Assembly (NCBI RefSeq): GCF_900963305.1
Contig: NW_021780168.1
Span: 1,315,786-1,379,785 of the forward strand
DNA from: Echeneis naucrates
Lineage: Eukaryota > Chordata > Actinopteri > Carangiformes > Echeneidae
Length of the DNA stretch: 64,000 nt
Direction: 5' to 3'
A model generated the notes under the pieces. It did no database searches. It worked only from the letters and a program-made list of their open reading frames with translations, and was not told the origin of the DNA. Below are positions 21,625 to 33,384 of this stretch, in pieces. Numbering within the stretch: position 1 is the first letter of the stretch; each line of letters starts with the position of its first letter. The position numbers and the translations under genes are program-made.

Positions 21625-24600
21625 CTGATGGAGAGAACAAGAAACAACAGCTGCAGTTTATCATCTGTTCATTTATCAACAACTTTACTGAAAGTGAATC
21701 ATTCAAACTTACATTTCATCACCTACGAATAATGTTTGACTACATTTAAATTAAAAGCCAACAATACAGTTAGAACATCAACAGTTTATGAACATGAGAG
21801 TCAAGATGTCAGCAATGTTCTGCTTTTTTTCTGCTGTGGAGTCAAAGATGACGGCTGATGGAGATCCACATCAATAAACACATGAAGTGTTGATCCTGAA
21901 TGAAACTCATCTTTGTACTTCAGTCAGAAAAGTAAAAATCTAGTGAAACATGAGCAGCTGAGTTTTCATGAATCAAAGTGAAAACACACTCACACTTCCT
22001 CAGACCAGGTCTCAGTCTCTGTGGTCCACCATGGTCCACCCTGGAGGAAGAAACAGAGTCAGGATCAACTTGATCCACCATCAAACATGAAGCAGAGTTC
22101 CTCAGAGCTGTCCAGACCTGAGAGTGTCCAGTCTCCAGTCTGGATCCTCCAGTCCAGCAGACAGAAGCTTCACTCCTGAGTCTCCTGGATGATTGTAGCT
22201 CAGGTCCAGTTCTCTCAGATGGGAGGGGTTGGAGCTGAGAGCTGAGGCCAGAGAAGAACAACCTTCCTCTGAGAGCAGACATCCTGACAGACTGAACACA
22301 CACACACACACACACACACCAAAAACATGTTATGTGTGGATGAAAATGTAAGATGAAGAAACCATTGAATAAAAATTAGCAAATACAATTCACTCTAAAC
22401 TAGTCGAATATCATTTGCTGTATTTAAATTTGGTGTCCTGTTTTCCTTCTCTCGCAATCCTCTCTGAACAGGTTTTGCAACAGCAAAATGCTGCTGTTAT
22501 CTTTTGCCACTGAGAAAAAAAACCACAATGGTGAAGACATGTTTATTATTAGTCAGGCAGAGAGGGGGCCAGGTTTGGGTCCTGATAGGAAGGCGTGACA
22601 GATGGCATAACCAGTGCTTCATGGCCTGTTTGGGGGCTACTCTTCCTGCAAACACTTTCACCAAATTAACCAATTTATTGAAACTTCTTAACAGATAAAA
22701 TGTACCTATCAGATCGATAAATAATTGCATAGTTTTCCCCCCAAATCAATATTGTGCATCCCTACAATAAACACACACTTTCTGATGACTGCAGACAGCC
22801 GATAATAAAATAATATAACCACTTTCATGAGTGCAGAAAATAACTCAGACAAATCAAGAGAAGTGATAAATAATATATAAATCAGGTATTTACACACTGA
22901 GCTGTATGAATTAAACAAAATCAAATTTAGAGAATCAGCAGAACAAAGAAACACTAAGAGAGAAAACAACAGCTGAACCACAAACACACTGATTAAAGTA
23001 AAGACACAGTTGCTCAAACACTGCATAGTGACGCATTGATTCTGCTCTGTGTTCAACCAGGTTCATTCATCCACAGAGCACCATGTCAGCAGTCCACTCA
23101 ACCTCTGGTGTCTTTGAGCCCCTTAAATATTTTCCTGAATGAGAACTCCATCATCACAACTGTGACAGATGCCAAAAGCAGCAGAAAGGATGTGTCCACC
23201 TCCCTAAAAGTAAATGATCCTCAGTGAACGTAGAAGTCAGCACTGGAGGATTCACCAGGAGGACACCAGCATGACCCAGCATGCACCTGTTGGCTGAGCA
23301 ACATGTGTGTTTAATTTGTTTCACTTAGTGTGTTCTCCAGGTGGTGAATCAAATCAGTGATTCATTATGGAGCATGAAGCTTTTTATACTGATGGCAATC
23401 TCCCCAAACTACAAACCTCTTCAGTTCATTTTATCTCATTTAATGAAAAATCATAACTAAAGAGTCTTGACACAAAACATGAACTCTGACCTGAGAGTTT
23501 CCAGCTCACAGTGTGGACTCTTCAGTCCAGCAGACAGAAGCTTCACTCCTGAATCCTGCAGGTTGTTGTTACTCAGGTCCAGATCTCTCAGACTAGAGGA
23601 CTGGGAGCTGAGGACTGAGGACAGAGCTTCACAGCTTCTGTCTGAGAGGTTACAGAGGCTCAGTCTGAAGTACAATTACAGAAGAAGAGGGAAATAAAAA
23701 AAAAAAAACAAAACTTTATGTTGGTGATGTGTAATAAAACTGCACAAACATGTTGTCAAAACACACAATATTTAAAGATATGTCTATGAATTATTAATGC
23801 AAAACAGACATAAGCGAACCTGAGTCCTTCCAGTCTGCACTTTGGACTCCTCAGTCCAGCAGATAGCAGCTTCACTCCTGAATCCTGCAAGTTGTTGTTA
23901 CTCAGGTCCAGATCTCTCAGACTAGAGGACTGGGAGCTGAGGACTGAGGACAGAGCTTCACAGCTTCTGTCTGAGAGGTTACAGCAGCTCAGTCTGAGGA
24001 GGAATCAGCAAAATAAGATAAGTGATTCAAAATGTTTTTGAGTCTCAACCAAAAAAGATTCATTTGATCTGGTTGGATTTTTTTGCACATACAGAGCTTT
24101 GTTGGAGGCTTTGACCACTGGCAGCAGCCTCAGAAGAGCCTCCTCTGAAGCAGAGTATTTCTTCAGGTCAAACACGTCCAGATCTTTTTCTGATGACAGT
24201 AAGATGAAGACCAGAGCTGACCATTGAGCAGGAGACAGTTTATCTGTAGAGAGACGTCCTGATCTCAGGGACTGTTGGATCTCCTCCACCAGAGAACCAT
24301 CATTCAGTTCATTCAGACAGTGAAACATGTTGATACTTTTCTCTGGAGACAGATTCTCACTGATCTTTGTCTTGATGTACTGGACTGTTTTCTGATTGGT
24401 CTCTGAGCTACTTCCTGTCTGTGTCACCAGGCCTCGTAGGAGAGTTTGGTTGGTCTGCAGTGAAAGACCGAGAAGGAACCGGAGGAACAAGTCCAGGTGT
24501 CCATGTGGACTCTGTAAGGCCTCATTCACAGCACTCTGGTAGCAACGTGTTGTTTTAGATCCTGTCCTTATTAGTTTAGACCTCCAAGTTGTTGTTTGTT

Positions 24601-26290
24601 CTTCTGACATCAGACTGACTCCAGGGTTGATGAAGGTCAGATGGACATGAAGAGCAGCCAGAAACTCCTGAACACTCAGATGGACGAAGCAGAAGACCTT
24701 GTCCTGGTACAGCCCTGTCTCCTCTTTGAAGATCTGTGTGAACACTCCTGAGTAAACTGATGCTGCTCTGATATCGATGCCACACTCTGTCAGGTCTGAT
24801 TCATAGAAGATCAGGTTTCCTTTCTGCAGCTGCTCAAAAGCCACTTTTCCTAGAGACTCAATCATCTTCCTGGTCTCTGGACTCCAGTGTGGATCTGACT
24901 CAGCTCCTCCATCGTACTTGACCTTCTTCACTTTGGACTGAACCACCAGGAAGTGGATGTACATCTCAGTCAGGGTCTTGGGCAGCTCTCCTCCCTCTCT
25001 GGTCTTCAACACCTCCTCCAGAACTGTAGCAGTGATCCAGCAGAAGACTGGGATGTGGCACATGATGTGGAGGCTTCGTGAGGTCTGGATGTGGGAGATG
25101 ATCCTGCTGGCCTGCTCCTCATGTCTGAACCTCTTCCTGAAGTACTCCTCCTTCTGGGGGTCACTGAACCCTCTGACCTCTGTCACCATGTCAACACACT
25201 GAGGAGGGATCTGATTGGCTGCTGCAGGTCGTGTGGTTATCCAGAGGCGAGCAAAGGGAAGCAGTTTCCCCCTGATGAGGTTTGTCAGCAGCACGTCCAC
25301 TGAGGTGGACTCTGTAGGATCAGTCAGGACCTCAGTGTTGTGGAAGTCCAGAGGAAGTCGACACTCATCCAGACCGTCAAAGATGAACACAACCTGGAAC
25401 TGATCAAAGCTGCACATTCCTGCTTCTTTGGTTTCAGTGAAGAAGAGATGAACAAGTTCCACCAAGCTGAACTTCTTCTCTTTCAGCACATTCAGCTCTC
25501 TGAAGGTGAAGGGGAATGTGAACTCTATGTCCTGGTTGGCTTTGTCTTCAGCCCAGTCCAGAGTGAACTTCTGTGTTAAGACGGTTTTCCCAATGCCAGC
25601 CACTCCCTTTGTCATCACTGTTCTGATTGGTTGGTCTCTTCCAGGTGGGGGTTTAAAGATGTCTTCTTGTCTGATGGTTGTTTCTGCTCTGTCCTGTTTC
25701 CTGGATGCTGTTTCAATCTGTCTGACCTCATGTTCCTCATTGACCTCTCCAGTCCCTCCCTCTGTGATGTAGAGCTCTGTGTAGATCTGATTCAGAATGG
25801 TTGGGTTTCCTGCTTTAGAGATCCCCTCAAACACACACTGGAACTTCTTCTTCAGGGAAGATTTGAGTTTAAGTTGACAAACTGGAGCTTAACTTTCTGA
25901 ATATACAAAAAACAATATGAATTTTTAAGAAAATCAAACTAAAAGGTTAATGTTTACTTCTGCAACAGAATGATATGATCATATTTCTCTCCGTCTCCTC
26001 AGACTTTAGTAAATGTCTAATTGATCCTAATTACTTAATTAAGATACGTTAGCATGCTAGCATAAGGACGTAAGGACCTTAAACAAGGAGGACTCTGCTA
26101 AATATGTCTATTAAATGTTGTTTAAGAACAGTTTCAAATGCAAACAGAGAAAAGACAACTTTACAGAAATTCAGCGTTAAAGTTCTCATCAGAGTTCTTA
26201 CCTGAACTCCGGTGAATATTTGCTACAGGTGCTGCAGGAAGACGGAAGTTTGTTTCAAAACTCAGACTGGTGAATTTACAGCATTTAGCT
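21089..26290 (-). CDS. NLR gene: FISNA-NACHT-LRR-PRY/SPRY (NLRC3-like teleost family)
   Basis: Minus-strand exons: leader 26202 upward; FISNA-NACHT 25881-24093; LRR 23993-23820; LRR 23664-23491; LRR 22291-22118; linker 22040-21994; PRY/SPRY 21624-21089. Every donor and acceptor is GT/AG and the phases agree across the junctions checked, including a split Tyr codon (T + AT) between linker and SPRY. This is the large fish-specific NLR group of cytosolic pattern sensors: NACHT binds ATP, LRR and B30.2 are thought to sense ligand. No in-frame ATG is seen in the NACHT exon ahead of FISNA, and the leader exon lacks one, so a small starting exon is missing or unrecognised. Otherwise it looks intact. 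A TTTATT (polyA signal on minus) lies at 20968-20973. Confidence 0.85.
21994..22040 (-). CDS. Linker exon between LRR and SPRY
   Basis: 47 nt encoding [15 protein letters not shown], the usual short linker in fish NLR-B30.2 genes. The acceptor is TTCCTCCAG and the donor AAGT|GTGAGT. Its phases (2 in, 1 out) match both neighbours. Confidence 0.82.
22118..22291 (-). CDS. LRR exon (174 nt, last repeat)
   Basis: Reads [20 protein letters not shown] and [20 protein letters not shown], ending WRLDTLR. 174 nt, phase 2 on both sides, preceded by a (GT)n tract at 22300-22317. Confidence 0.88.
22320..23450. other. Intron of the NLR gene
   Basis: About 1.2 kb between LRR exons. No further LRR exon, tRNA or recognisable repeat family is seen. 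Confidence 0.6.
23491..23664 (-). CDS. LRR exon (174 nt)
   Basis: Reads [20 protein letters not shown] and [20 protein letters not shown], ending CELETLR. The acceptor is TACTTCAG and the donor CAG|GTCAGA. Confidence 0.88.
23820..23993 (-). CDS. LRR exon (174 nt)
   Basis: Nearly the same as the next exon ([20 protein letters not shown]). The intron before it is only about 99 bp. It ends at CTCAG|GTTCGC. Confidence 0.88.
24093..25881 (-). CDS. FISNA-NACHT exon
   Basis: 1,789 nt open reading. The FISNA start is [17 protein letters not shown] and [20 protein letters not shown]. Walker A is GVAGIGKT (about 77 residues past the FEGIS start), Walker B is [12 protein letters not shown] (about 149-158). 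The sensor-like [10 protein letters not shown], the winged-helix [10 protein letters not shown] and the [11 protein letters not shown] region follow. It ends ...[10 protein letters not shown] with donor CTCT|GTATGT. No disruption is seen, so the ATPase core should be functional. Confidence 0.93.
26202..26290 (-). CDS. NLR leader exon (probably noncoding)
   Basis: Ends TTCACCGGAGTTCAG|GTAAGA. No ATG is visible, so it is likely 5' UTR. Copies with the same exon end and donor exist as orphans at 33640-33707 (plus) and 40460 (minus). Confidence 0.55.
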
Positions 26291-26434
26291 TGCAGCACAA
26301 CTTCCTGAACTTGTTTTCAGCACTGCTCCTCTTTTCAGTTCACTTCTAAGTTTTATTTTGTTTTCAATTTTCTCACAAGCTGTAGCTACTTAAACAACTT
26401 TACACAACGCGCTGTCACTCCAAATGACTGACAC

Positions 26435-26490
26435 CACTGAGAGCCAATGACAACTGAGGGGACATGGAAGGACCAATCAGGTTTTCGGGG
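26435..26490 (-). promoter_or_regulatory. Possible NLR promoter
   Basis: CCAAT sequences on the plus strand (about 26444 and 26473) lie about 200 bp upstream of the leader exon. The promoter role is inferred from position only. Confidence 0.25.
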
Positions 26491-26849
26491 GAGGGAGCCT
26501 CAGCTGTGATCACGAGAGAATATTCTCATTCACTTCGACTCTTTCCTTCTCCTTATTTGTCCTAAAAAGGAACCAAGAAAGCCATCAAAGCTGAGCCACT
26601 TGGTTTTTCTTCATGCCAATCTGAACCAAAGACGAGATAAAACTGTTAGGATTTTCATTTACATCCTGTTGTATCATCCTTCATACTTGTCTATGTGGTT
26701 TAAATGTAAATAGTTCAACATTTTTAAATGATTTACATGTAATTAAAGATTAAAAATATTTTCAAACTGAGTTGGATCTTTGGGTTTTTGTGCTTTTACA
26801 TTTATTATTTGTCATTTATCATTCGTTCGCGAAACGAGTCATGTGCGTC

Positions 26850-26980
26850 TATGTGCGCATGCGCTCATCCATCTGACACGAACGTGTGAGTGTCACGTGT
26901 GGGAGAGCGATGAAAGACAGGTAATGCCTTTGATCTCCAGTGACGTCACACAGTGTCGCAGCTCCATGTAGGTTGGAGCT
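26850..26980 (+). repeat. Repeat with hairpin H, copy 2
   Basis: Related to 20180-20310 and, inverted, to 49780-49960. It carries the conserved TGAAAGACAGG loop and the GATCTCC arm. Confidence 0.5.
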
Positions 26981-27157
26981 GAGGATGTGATTTGAGAATG
27001 AAATTGTTCTGAGCACACTCAGAAAACGTACAGGAAGTGTCATTTCTCCTGACGTGTAGCATGATTTTTGCGCTGGAAGTTGTTCAAACATAACCAGAAG
27101 CAGCCAGTGACCAATTTAAAGAAGCATGAAACCAGAACATGCTGTGATCCATCCAAC

Positions 27158-27239
27158 CGTTGTTGGCAGGATTTGAACCTGCGCGGGGAAACCCCAATGG
27201 ATTTCAAGTCCATCGCCTTAACCACTCGGCCACAACAAC
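27158..27239 (-). tRNA. tRNA-Ser(TGA)
   Basis: Complete 82-nt class II tRNA. The acceptor is GTTGTTG/CAACAAC, the anticodon TGA, and the variable arm and T arm are intact. Related copies are at 47263 and 60994. Confidence 0.92.
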
Positions 27240-27771
27240 CATGCACACCAACGCTCCCATGACTCAGCATTTTCCAGCCTGGATAGTTTCCTCCTCAAAG
27301 GACAGGGCTCTTGCTGCCTTCACTTCCCATGGAAGAAAAATGTTCATGTGGCTACTTCTATGAAGTACACTTCCTGCTGTCTGACTAATGATTGTTACAA
27401 AAGGCCATTTAGGAACAAACATTGTGCTTGATTGTAAGCGGGTGTCAGTAATGTATCTATTCACACTTTTAATCATTTCATAATTTGGTTGCAGGTTATG
27501 CTGGCAGAAAGCCAAATATGGAGAGTGAGGCCCACAAGAAGTGGAGCAGAGTATTGTTGGAGGAAGAGCAGGGAGCAGGTTTTCAACTTCTGTTTAGTTT
27601 GATTATATTTGATTTATAGTTTTTTATGTCTAGTTAAATGAAACACACTAGTCCTGCGAGTTTAAAGAAGGACTCGTCAGATCACAGAAAAAAGATTAAC
27701 CTTCCTCTGGTGTTAAGGCCGGGGTTTTTTGGGGGATAATGCTTCAGATTTGAGGAAGGATAACAGGAAAC

Positions 27772-27843
27772 TGCGATGGCCAGAAATCGAACCCAGGTCA
27801 ACTGCTTGGAAGGCAGCTATGCTGACCACAATAACACCATTGC
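27772..27843 (-). tRNA. tRNA-Gly(TCC), D arm mutated
   Basis: Acceptor, anticodon TCC and T arm match the four Gly genes elsewhere in the window. The D arm has several changes, so activity is doubtful. Confidence 0.6.
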
Positions 27844-28076
27844 AGGCAAATGTATTAATATGTAGACTACAGTTTTTTCCTTCATCTGAAGGGGTCAGTA
27901 ATGTGACAGGAGGTTTTTAATGATGTCGAGTAGCAGATAGAAACAGACCGATAGAAACTAAATTCCTGCTGTTTTATTGTTCTGTAAGCGCTGAGAGAAT
28001 ACATGTCTGTAAGTGTTGTTGTACATGTCTGTATTGCTGCCATGTTTGAGTTGGAATAAATTCAGTGACGCTTTAA

Positions 28077-28430
28077 AATGATCGCGGTACTGATGCTAAT
28101 CCCGTTAGCCGGTCTATGGCGTTTTCCATTGTATGTTAGCATTAAACGGACATAACGGACTTTATGTTAAGATGAAATGATGGCAGTAATGCTGGGTAAA
28201 ATGACCTTGAATGCTATTTTAAATTTGTGGGTCTTCAGTCATTTGTGGTCTTATTCTGTGGAAGAGAATAATCATTTTATTATTCTCTCTTTCGGTCGAA
28301 AAAAGCCGAGTCCAGTCGAGGAGAGCCGAATCTTCAGAGAATCCGTGCAGACAGGGGGGTTATTTTGATGGACACACCATGAGGCCAATCACATGAGAGG
28401 ACAAACTGATGTTTTCACAATAATATTCAG
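28077..28430. repeat. Inverted duplicate of 62860-63128
   Basis: Shares CCGTTAGCCGGTCTATGGCG and the segment around CACACCATGAGGCCAATCAC with the 62.8-63.1 kb region in reverse. The U2 gene itself was not copied. Confidence 0.75.
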
Positions 28431-28672
28431 CTGGTAAATTGACATAGATATGAAGTTTTACAGGTGACCAAGAAAAGACGTTTTCTTTGCTCTACAACGT
28501 AACTTTGTGAAAATAACATGTCTGTGGTTGTTTTCTGATCCCTCCTTCGTTTCTTCATGTCTTCTGTTTGTGTCTCTCTCTCGGAGTGATGTTGTTACTG
28601 AAGCCGACTCTGACCCCTCACTGAGCGGGTCGGTGCGGAGAAACACTCCGTTACCTCCGACAGCTGAGCGGT

Positions 28673-28862
28673 ATCGCTTCTCGGCCTTTTGGCTAAGATC
28701 AAGTGTAGTATCTGTTCTTATCAGTTTAATATCTGATATGTCCCCTACCCGGGGACCATATATTAAATAGATTTTTGGAACAGGGAGATGGAATAGGGGC
28801 TTGCTCCGTCCACTCCACGCATCGACCTGGTATTGCAGTATCTCCAGGAACGGTGCACTCCC
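28673..28862 (+). ncRNA. U2 snRNA
   Basis: Full-length match to vertebrate U2. It has ATCGCTTCTCGGCCTTTTGG at the start, the branch-point recognition GTGTAGTATCTGTTC, the Sm-site region (GGATTTTTGG-like, here AGATTTTTGGAA) and the 3' stem ending CCAGGAACGGTGCACTCC. A few differences from human lie in loops. It forms part of the spliceosome. It looks functional. Confidence 0.93.
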
Positions 28863-28929
28863 TCTGTGTGTTCAATCCAAGTCCTGTTCAGCTCAACATC
28901 ACCTTAAACACATGATGTTGTCTTCATGT

Positions 28930-29460
28930 GTGTAACGCTGAGTGTACAGAGTGTTCATGTTCAGTTTATGGTTTTAGAATCAGTGATGCATTCATGTAGA
29001 AACATCAGTTTAATGTTGCTGATTTCATCAGGTTATATTCTGCTGACCAGACTGAATCAATAAAGTTTTGTTTCAACACATCATCGTTTAAATGTTGGTT
29101 GTATTTTGCATTTGTCAACTGAATCCACAGAGTCACTGAAATGATGAAGTAAATCCAGGAAAGGAAAAACATTTGGCTCTGAATCTCGATGTAGATTTGA
29201 ACAAAGAGCTCCAGCTGAAGAAAACAATGCTGTCTGTTTCCAGATGATGAAGAACTCAGTTCTCAGTTGATGCTCAGTTATCTCCATCTAGTGGACAGAT
29301 GGTAGAAGTTGATTCCTGAAAAGAGGAAGTGACTTTTCCTCAGATCAAACTGTTGAAGGAGAACGAGCAGCTTCTTCCTCACTGACTCACTCAACCTCTG
29401 TCTCCTGGGTTTGGATTTAGGTCTGGGTCTGGTTCTGGGTCTAAGACCAGGTGGGCCTGC
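28930..29460. repeat. Inverted duplicate of 20450-20915
   Basis: Sequence downstream of U2 repeated in reverse at 20.5-20.9 kb, and its last 190 bp again at 49505-49700. No gene seen. Confidence 0.75.
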
Positions 29461-29473
29461 TCAGAGTCTGTGT

Positions 29474-29551
29474 GTTGTTGTGGCCGAGTGGAGTGATGGA
29501 CTAGAAATCAATTGGGGTTTCCCCGTGCAGGTTCAAATCCTGCCAACAATG
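29474..29551 (+). pseudogene. tRNA-Ser(AGA), D arm deleted
   Basis: Acceptor, anticodon AGA, variable arm and T arm are Ser type. About four bases of the D loop are missing (GAGTGGAGTGATGG). Confidence 0.6.
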
Positions 29552-29929
29552 GTTTGTTGTTTCCATGGACCAAGTTTCCCATTTGGGTAGAGACACACCA
29601 TGTTTGAGAATCTCTGTAATCTGCAAGGCATTAAGGTATGACAGAGCTGAGTTAGGACTCATCTAAGAGGATGAGAACATTTCCTCCAGTTTGTCACGCC
29701 CCACCTGTCATGTCTCTATTCCCCACCAGTGGGGTGGAGCCCAAACTTTAAGAACGGCGGCCCTATAAGCATCCAACAGCATCACTGAGTCAGGAGCAGC
29801 ACAGTGACAACTGTACACATTACTGGAGAAAGTGATAAATGACATTCTGCATGTTTTCCTGTTAATCAGTGCTGCTGAAAAACTCCTGACATTTTCCAGC
29901 TAAATGATGAGACGTTCAGTGTGTTAGAA

Positions 29930-29968
29930 TAGCAGAGGATGGTTTTGATCCATTGACCTCTGGGTTCT
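29930..29968 (-). pseudogene. Initiator tRNA-Met 3' fragment
   Basis: T arm and 3' acceptor of tRNA-iMet (CCATCCTCTGCTA) without the rest. The full gene is at 31958-32029. Confidence 0.5.
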
Positions 29969-30002
29969 GAGCTTGTGCTTGCACATGAAAAGATGCAGTG
30001 GT

Positions 30003-30074
30003 AGGGGGCACCCAGATTTGAACTGGGGACCTCTTGATCTGCAGTCAAATGCTCTACCACTGAGCTACACCCCC
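30003..30074 (-). tRNA. tRNA-Cys(GCA)
   Basis: Complete 72-nt tRNA with GGGGGTG/TGCCCCC acceptor, anticodon GCA and consensus A and B boxes. Confidence 0.93.
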
Positions 30075-30079
30075 AATAA

Positions 30080-31470
30080 ACACACACAGCCCATCACTGC
30101 AGATCAGCAGGTCTGACTGAAAACAAACTGTAAAGTATGAACCACAGGGGTCAGACTGAGACTTCTGAAATGTTTCATAAATAGACTGAACAGGTGAGGG
30201 CTTTGGGACGGGGCTCACTGCAGCATCTGCTGTTGAGAGCTGCAGAACGATGTGCACTTTCACTACAGTTTGCAGACTCCGCCCACTGTGAGCCCCCCAG
30301 CCTGCATCAGAAAGGAGCAGCTTTTCTACTCAGAGACTCTCCCAGATGACTGAGCTCCTCAGATACCTGTCTAACGTAGCTGGGTTAGATGTAACTAACT
30401 CATCAATACTTCAAAACCTTGAGAAAATGACACCCAACTGTGAGGAGCACAAGTATTCACTGACACACACATGGTTTCAGAGACAACCTGGAGAAAAACT
30501 TGTAGTCAGACTCAGAGTCTTCTTCTAACGCTGTTCATTAAGTTCATTAACCAAATTAAACTGTCACCATGAGGCCTTGTAGAGCTACAAACTTGGAGAG
30601 CACCAGCACTGATCCCAACTGAATTTTAACACAGAGCCTTCAGATGTGCAGTCAGCCTTCCTGGAATTCAGATATTTTTTAAAAAGGTAGCTTATATGTC
30701 AGTCAAATTTACAGCACGCTTGCAGTGTGGTATAATTTCTTTCCCCTCACCTTTTCACTGCATTTTGCAGTGTGGTGTTGGTTTTGCGCTGCATGTTGCA
30801 ATGCATTTGCAGTGAATTTTTTCTTTTTTTTTTTTTTTTTCACTGCGATTTGCAGTGAACTTTTGCACTGCTTTTGCCATGTCAGCAGGTCTGTGATGTC
30901 AGACGGTTAAAAAGAACCCTTCATTCTGGATCTGATTCATTTGACTTTATCATTGCAGACACCTGTTGACTTTATAATATCATTATCATTTGACGTTATG
31001 AACCCCAGACTCTTCAACTTAATGCATTGTATATCCCCTCCTCCTGCTCTCAAAATAATAGTCAAAATAATTTCATAAAGAGTTTGGTCTAGACCTGCTG
31101 TATTTGTTCAGGGCTTTGCTGTAACTTCATTATGATGTTTTGAAGTGTGGTTTAAAAAATGGGGGTGGGGGCAAAACACTGGGAGATTTTTGGTTTTAAG
31201 TTGCATTCAATGGCTGTTGTTTTGTCATCACGTATATGTTTGTGTTCAGTTAGTAATTTGGTAGGATGACTACACTGAGGGGATACTTGAGAGATCAGAG
31301 TGTTATCTTGTCTAACACTCTTTTGAATGAGGGAGGGAGAGAGGAAACACAGGAAGCACTTCCTGTGCTTCATTATCGACGTTGGAGATGCCAGAGACTG
31401 AACTAGGGGGTCACTCCAAACACATCTGGGCAGTTTCAGCCAGTTTCCTCATCAGAGAGTGCCAGCTACT
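30080..31470. other. No gene recognised
   Basis: 30100-30250 is shared with 17640-17760 and 62700-62850. 30720-30870 has repeated TGCAGTG words. No supported gene. Confidence 0.5.
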
Positions 31471-31477
31471 TCCATAT

Positions 31478-31588
31478 GTCAGGATGGCCGAGTGGTCTAA
31501 GGCGCCAGACTCAAGGTTAGCTCCTTCCTGCACTAAAGGGCGTTCTGGTCTCTGAATGGAGACGTGGGTTCAAATCCCACTCCTGACA
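31478..31588 (+). tRNA. tRNA-Leu(CAA) with intron
   Basis: GTCAGGATGGCCGAGTGGTC start, anticodon CAA at 31512-31514, then an intron of about 27 nt (31516-31542), then TTCTGGTCTC, a long variable arm and an intact T arm. Intron-bearing Leu(CAA) genes are standard in vertebrates. Confidence 0.9.
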
Positions 31589-31957
31589 AAGACTTTTGTA
31601 AAATATGTGAACCAAACTCTTCCAAAGATGATGGTGCAAAATCATCTCTAGTGTGAATACGGTGGAAGACTGAAGATCTTCCGTCTTCAGCTAGTGCAGC
31701 TTCAGTATGGCATTGCTACTATTGTAATGATGTCATCTTCAAATACGACAGACTTTGGATAGTGAACCTCCTACCTGGTACACCCCGCAGGTGCATGATA
31801 ACTTATTTATGTCACAAGGTCAATCACCATCGTCCTGAATGTGCTGTGTGTAAATAATGAGGTTCATCAAAACAAAGTCAGAACCAGAGCTCAGGCTGTT
31901 GTTACACAAACAAAGAAAGGCATACTGCTGCTGAAAATCTCATGTAGTGTGTATAAA

Positions 31958-32029
31958 CAGCGGAGGATGGTTTCGATCCATCGACCGCTGGGTTATGGGC
32001 CCAGCACGCTCCCGCTGCGCCACTCTGCT
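31958..32029 (-). tRNA. Initiator tRNA-Met(CAT)
   Basis: AGCAGAGTGGCGCAGCGG start, anticodon CAT in GGGCCCATAACCC, and the initiator-type T arm ATGGATCGAAACCAT. One acceptor mismatch. Confidence 0.85.
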
Positions 32030-32178
32030 CGCTGTGTTCAGAGCGCAGTGTCCTCTGGAGTTTTGTGTAATTTTTAACCACCACATCCACTTCACAAGTC
32101 AGAGTGTATTGAAGTCTATGGGGTTTCATACAGACAGAGAGGAGAGAGAGAAGAAATCAAGTTTCGAGAGGTTGCATG

Positions 32179-32215
32179 TGGCCATTATGGGGCTTGAACC
32201 CGCAAACTTGGCGTA
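32179..32215 (-). pseudogene. tRNA-Ile 3' fragment, decayed
   Basis: Weak match to the T arm and acceptor of Ile(AAT). Confidence 0.3.
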
Positions 32216-33103
32216 AACCGAATATAACTGGCCAGTAACAGGGTCATGGACAGGCCAACCACTGTCCATGACTTGTTCTTAGAATGTGTTCAACAATGTG
32301 TGTGAGTGTTGTTGTGGGTGTGTATCTACTGTAACAGACCGACTGTAGCTGAATAGATAGAACGGTTTCATCCTCCTCCTGGTCTGTAGACCAGTTCTAT
32401 AAATGCTATCTTATCATTCTGGACCTTCAGGACACACACTGTGTAACAGGAGCTCAGTGGACAGATGAAAAACAGAAACTTAGGTTCAGTGGAAAAGTAC
32501 AGAGTAAGGATACATGCTGTCTTTAAACAAAGCCAACTATAACAGTCATATTTTAATGTTGTGCAGATTACAGAGATTCTCCAACATCCTCTGTAGCTCC
32601 CCAACCGGGAAACTTGGTTTCATGTTATTTTTCATTTGATGTCTAAAATATTTCCTTCAGTTCTGAGTTCCTGGCAGAAAGCTAAATATGGAGAGGACGA
32701 CCCACAAGAAGTGGAGCAGAGCATTGGTGGAGGAAGAGCAGGGAGCAGGTTTTCAACTTCTGTTTAGTTTGATTGATAGTTTTTTTCAACAAAATGGCCA
32801 CACTCCCATAGGACTCCGTTGTAGCTCTCTTCCGCTCAGCTCAGCAGGATGACATGAACCATGTGACCACTCCGCAGTGAGATCAGGGAGTGTCGGGACT
32901 CTTCTCTCTCTGGGACACTGGATCTGTCTGTCTGTATCATGTCAGAAACTCTGAAACACTCTGAACTTCTTTAAAACACATTGGATTTAATTCTCTTCAT
33001 TCTGTGACATCATCAGGTGATATATCAAAGGCAGCAGCTCTTGAGACTCACACATCACTTCAAACCTTTGAGAAAGATTTAAGATCTGGACTAAAGCAAC
33101 CAC

Positions 33104-33185
33104 CGACGAAGACGGGATTCCAACCAATGCGTGCAGAGCACAATGGATTAGCAGTCCATCGCCTTAACCACTCAGCCACCTTGTC
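33104..33185 (-). tRNA. tRNA-Ser(GCT)
   Basis: 82-nt class II tRNA with anticodon GCT and variable arm TGTGCTCTGCACGCA. The T-loop base pattern is changed (GTTGGAAT), acceptor pairs well. Confidence 0.75.
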
Positions 33186-33329
33186 CCCGAATCCAGCCAG
33201 TTTGTCTCTTGTCAAGGAAAACTAATCAGCTAATTCGGGCATTTTTTGTCTCCCTGTGAACAAAAGGTCCAATTCTCTCCAGATATCTTGGCTGGAAAAT
33301 GCTGAGTAATGCTGGCATTGGTGCGCGTG

Positions 33330-33384
33330 GTTGTTGTGGCCGAGTGGTTAAGGCGATGGACTTAACCAAATCCTGCCAACAACG
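33330..33384 (+). pseudogene. tRNA-Ser with internal deletion
   Basis: 5' half up to ATGGACTT fused directly to the T-arm end CAAATCCTGCCAACAAC. The anticodon loop to T stem is missing. Confidence 0.7.

Noticed and set aside
25091-25772. Plus-strand frames of 60-90 codons over the NACHT exon
   Set aside because: Shadows of the long minus-strand NACHT frame, with no family features.
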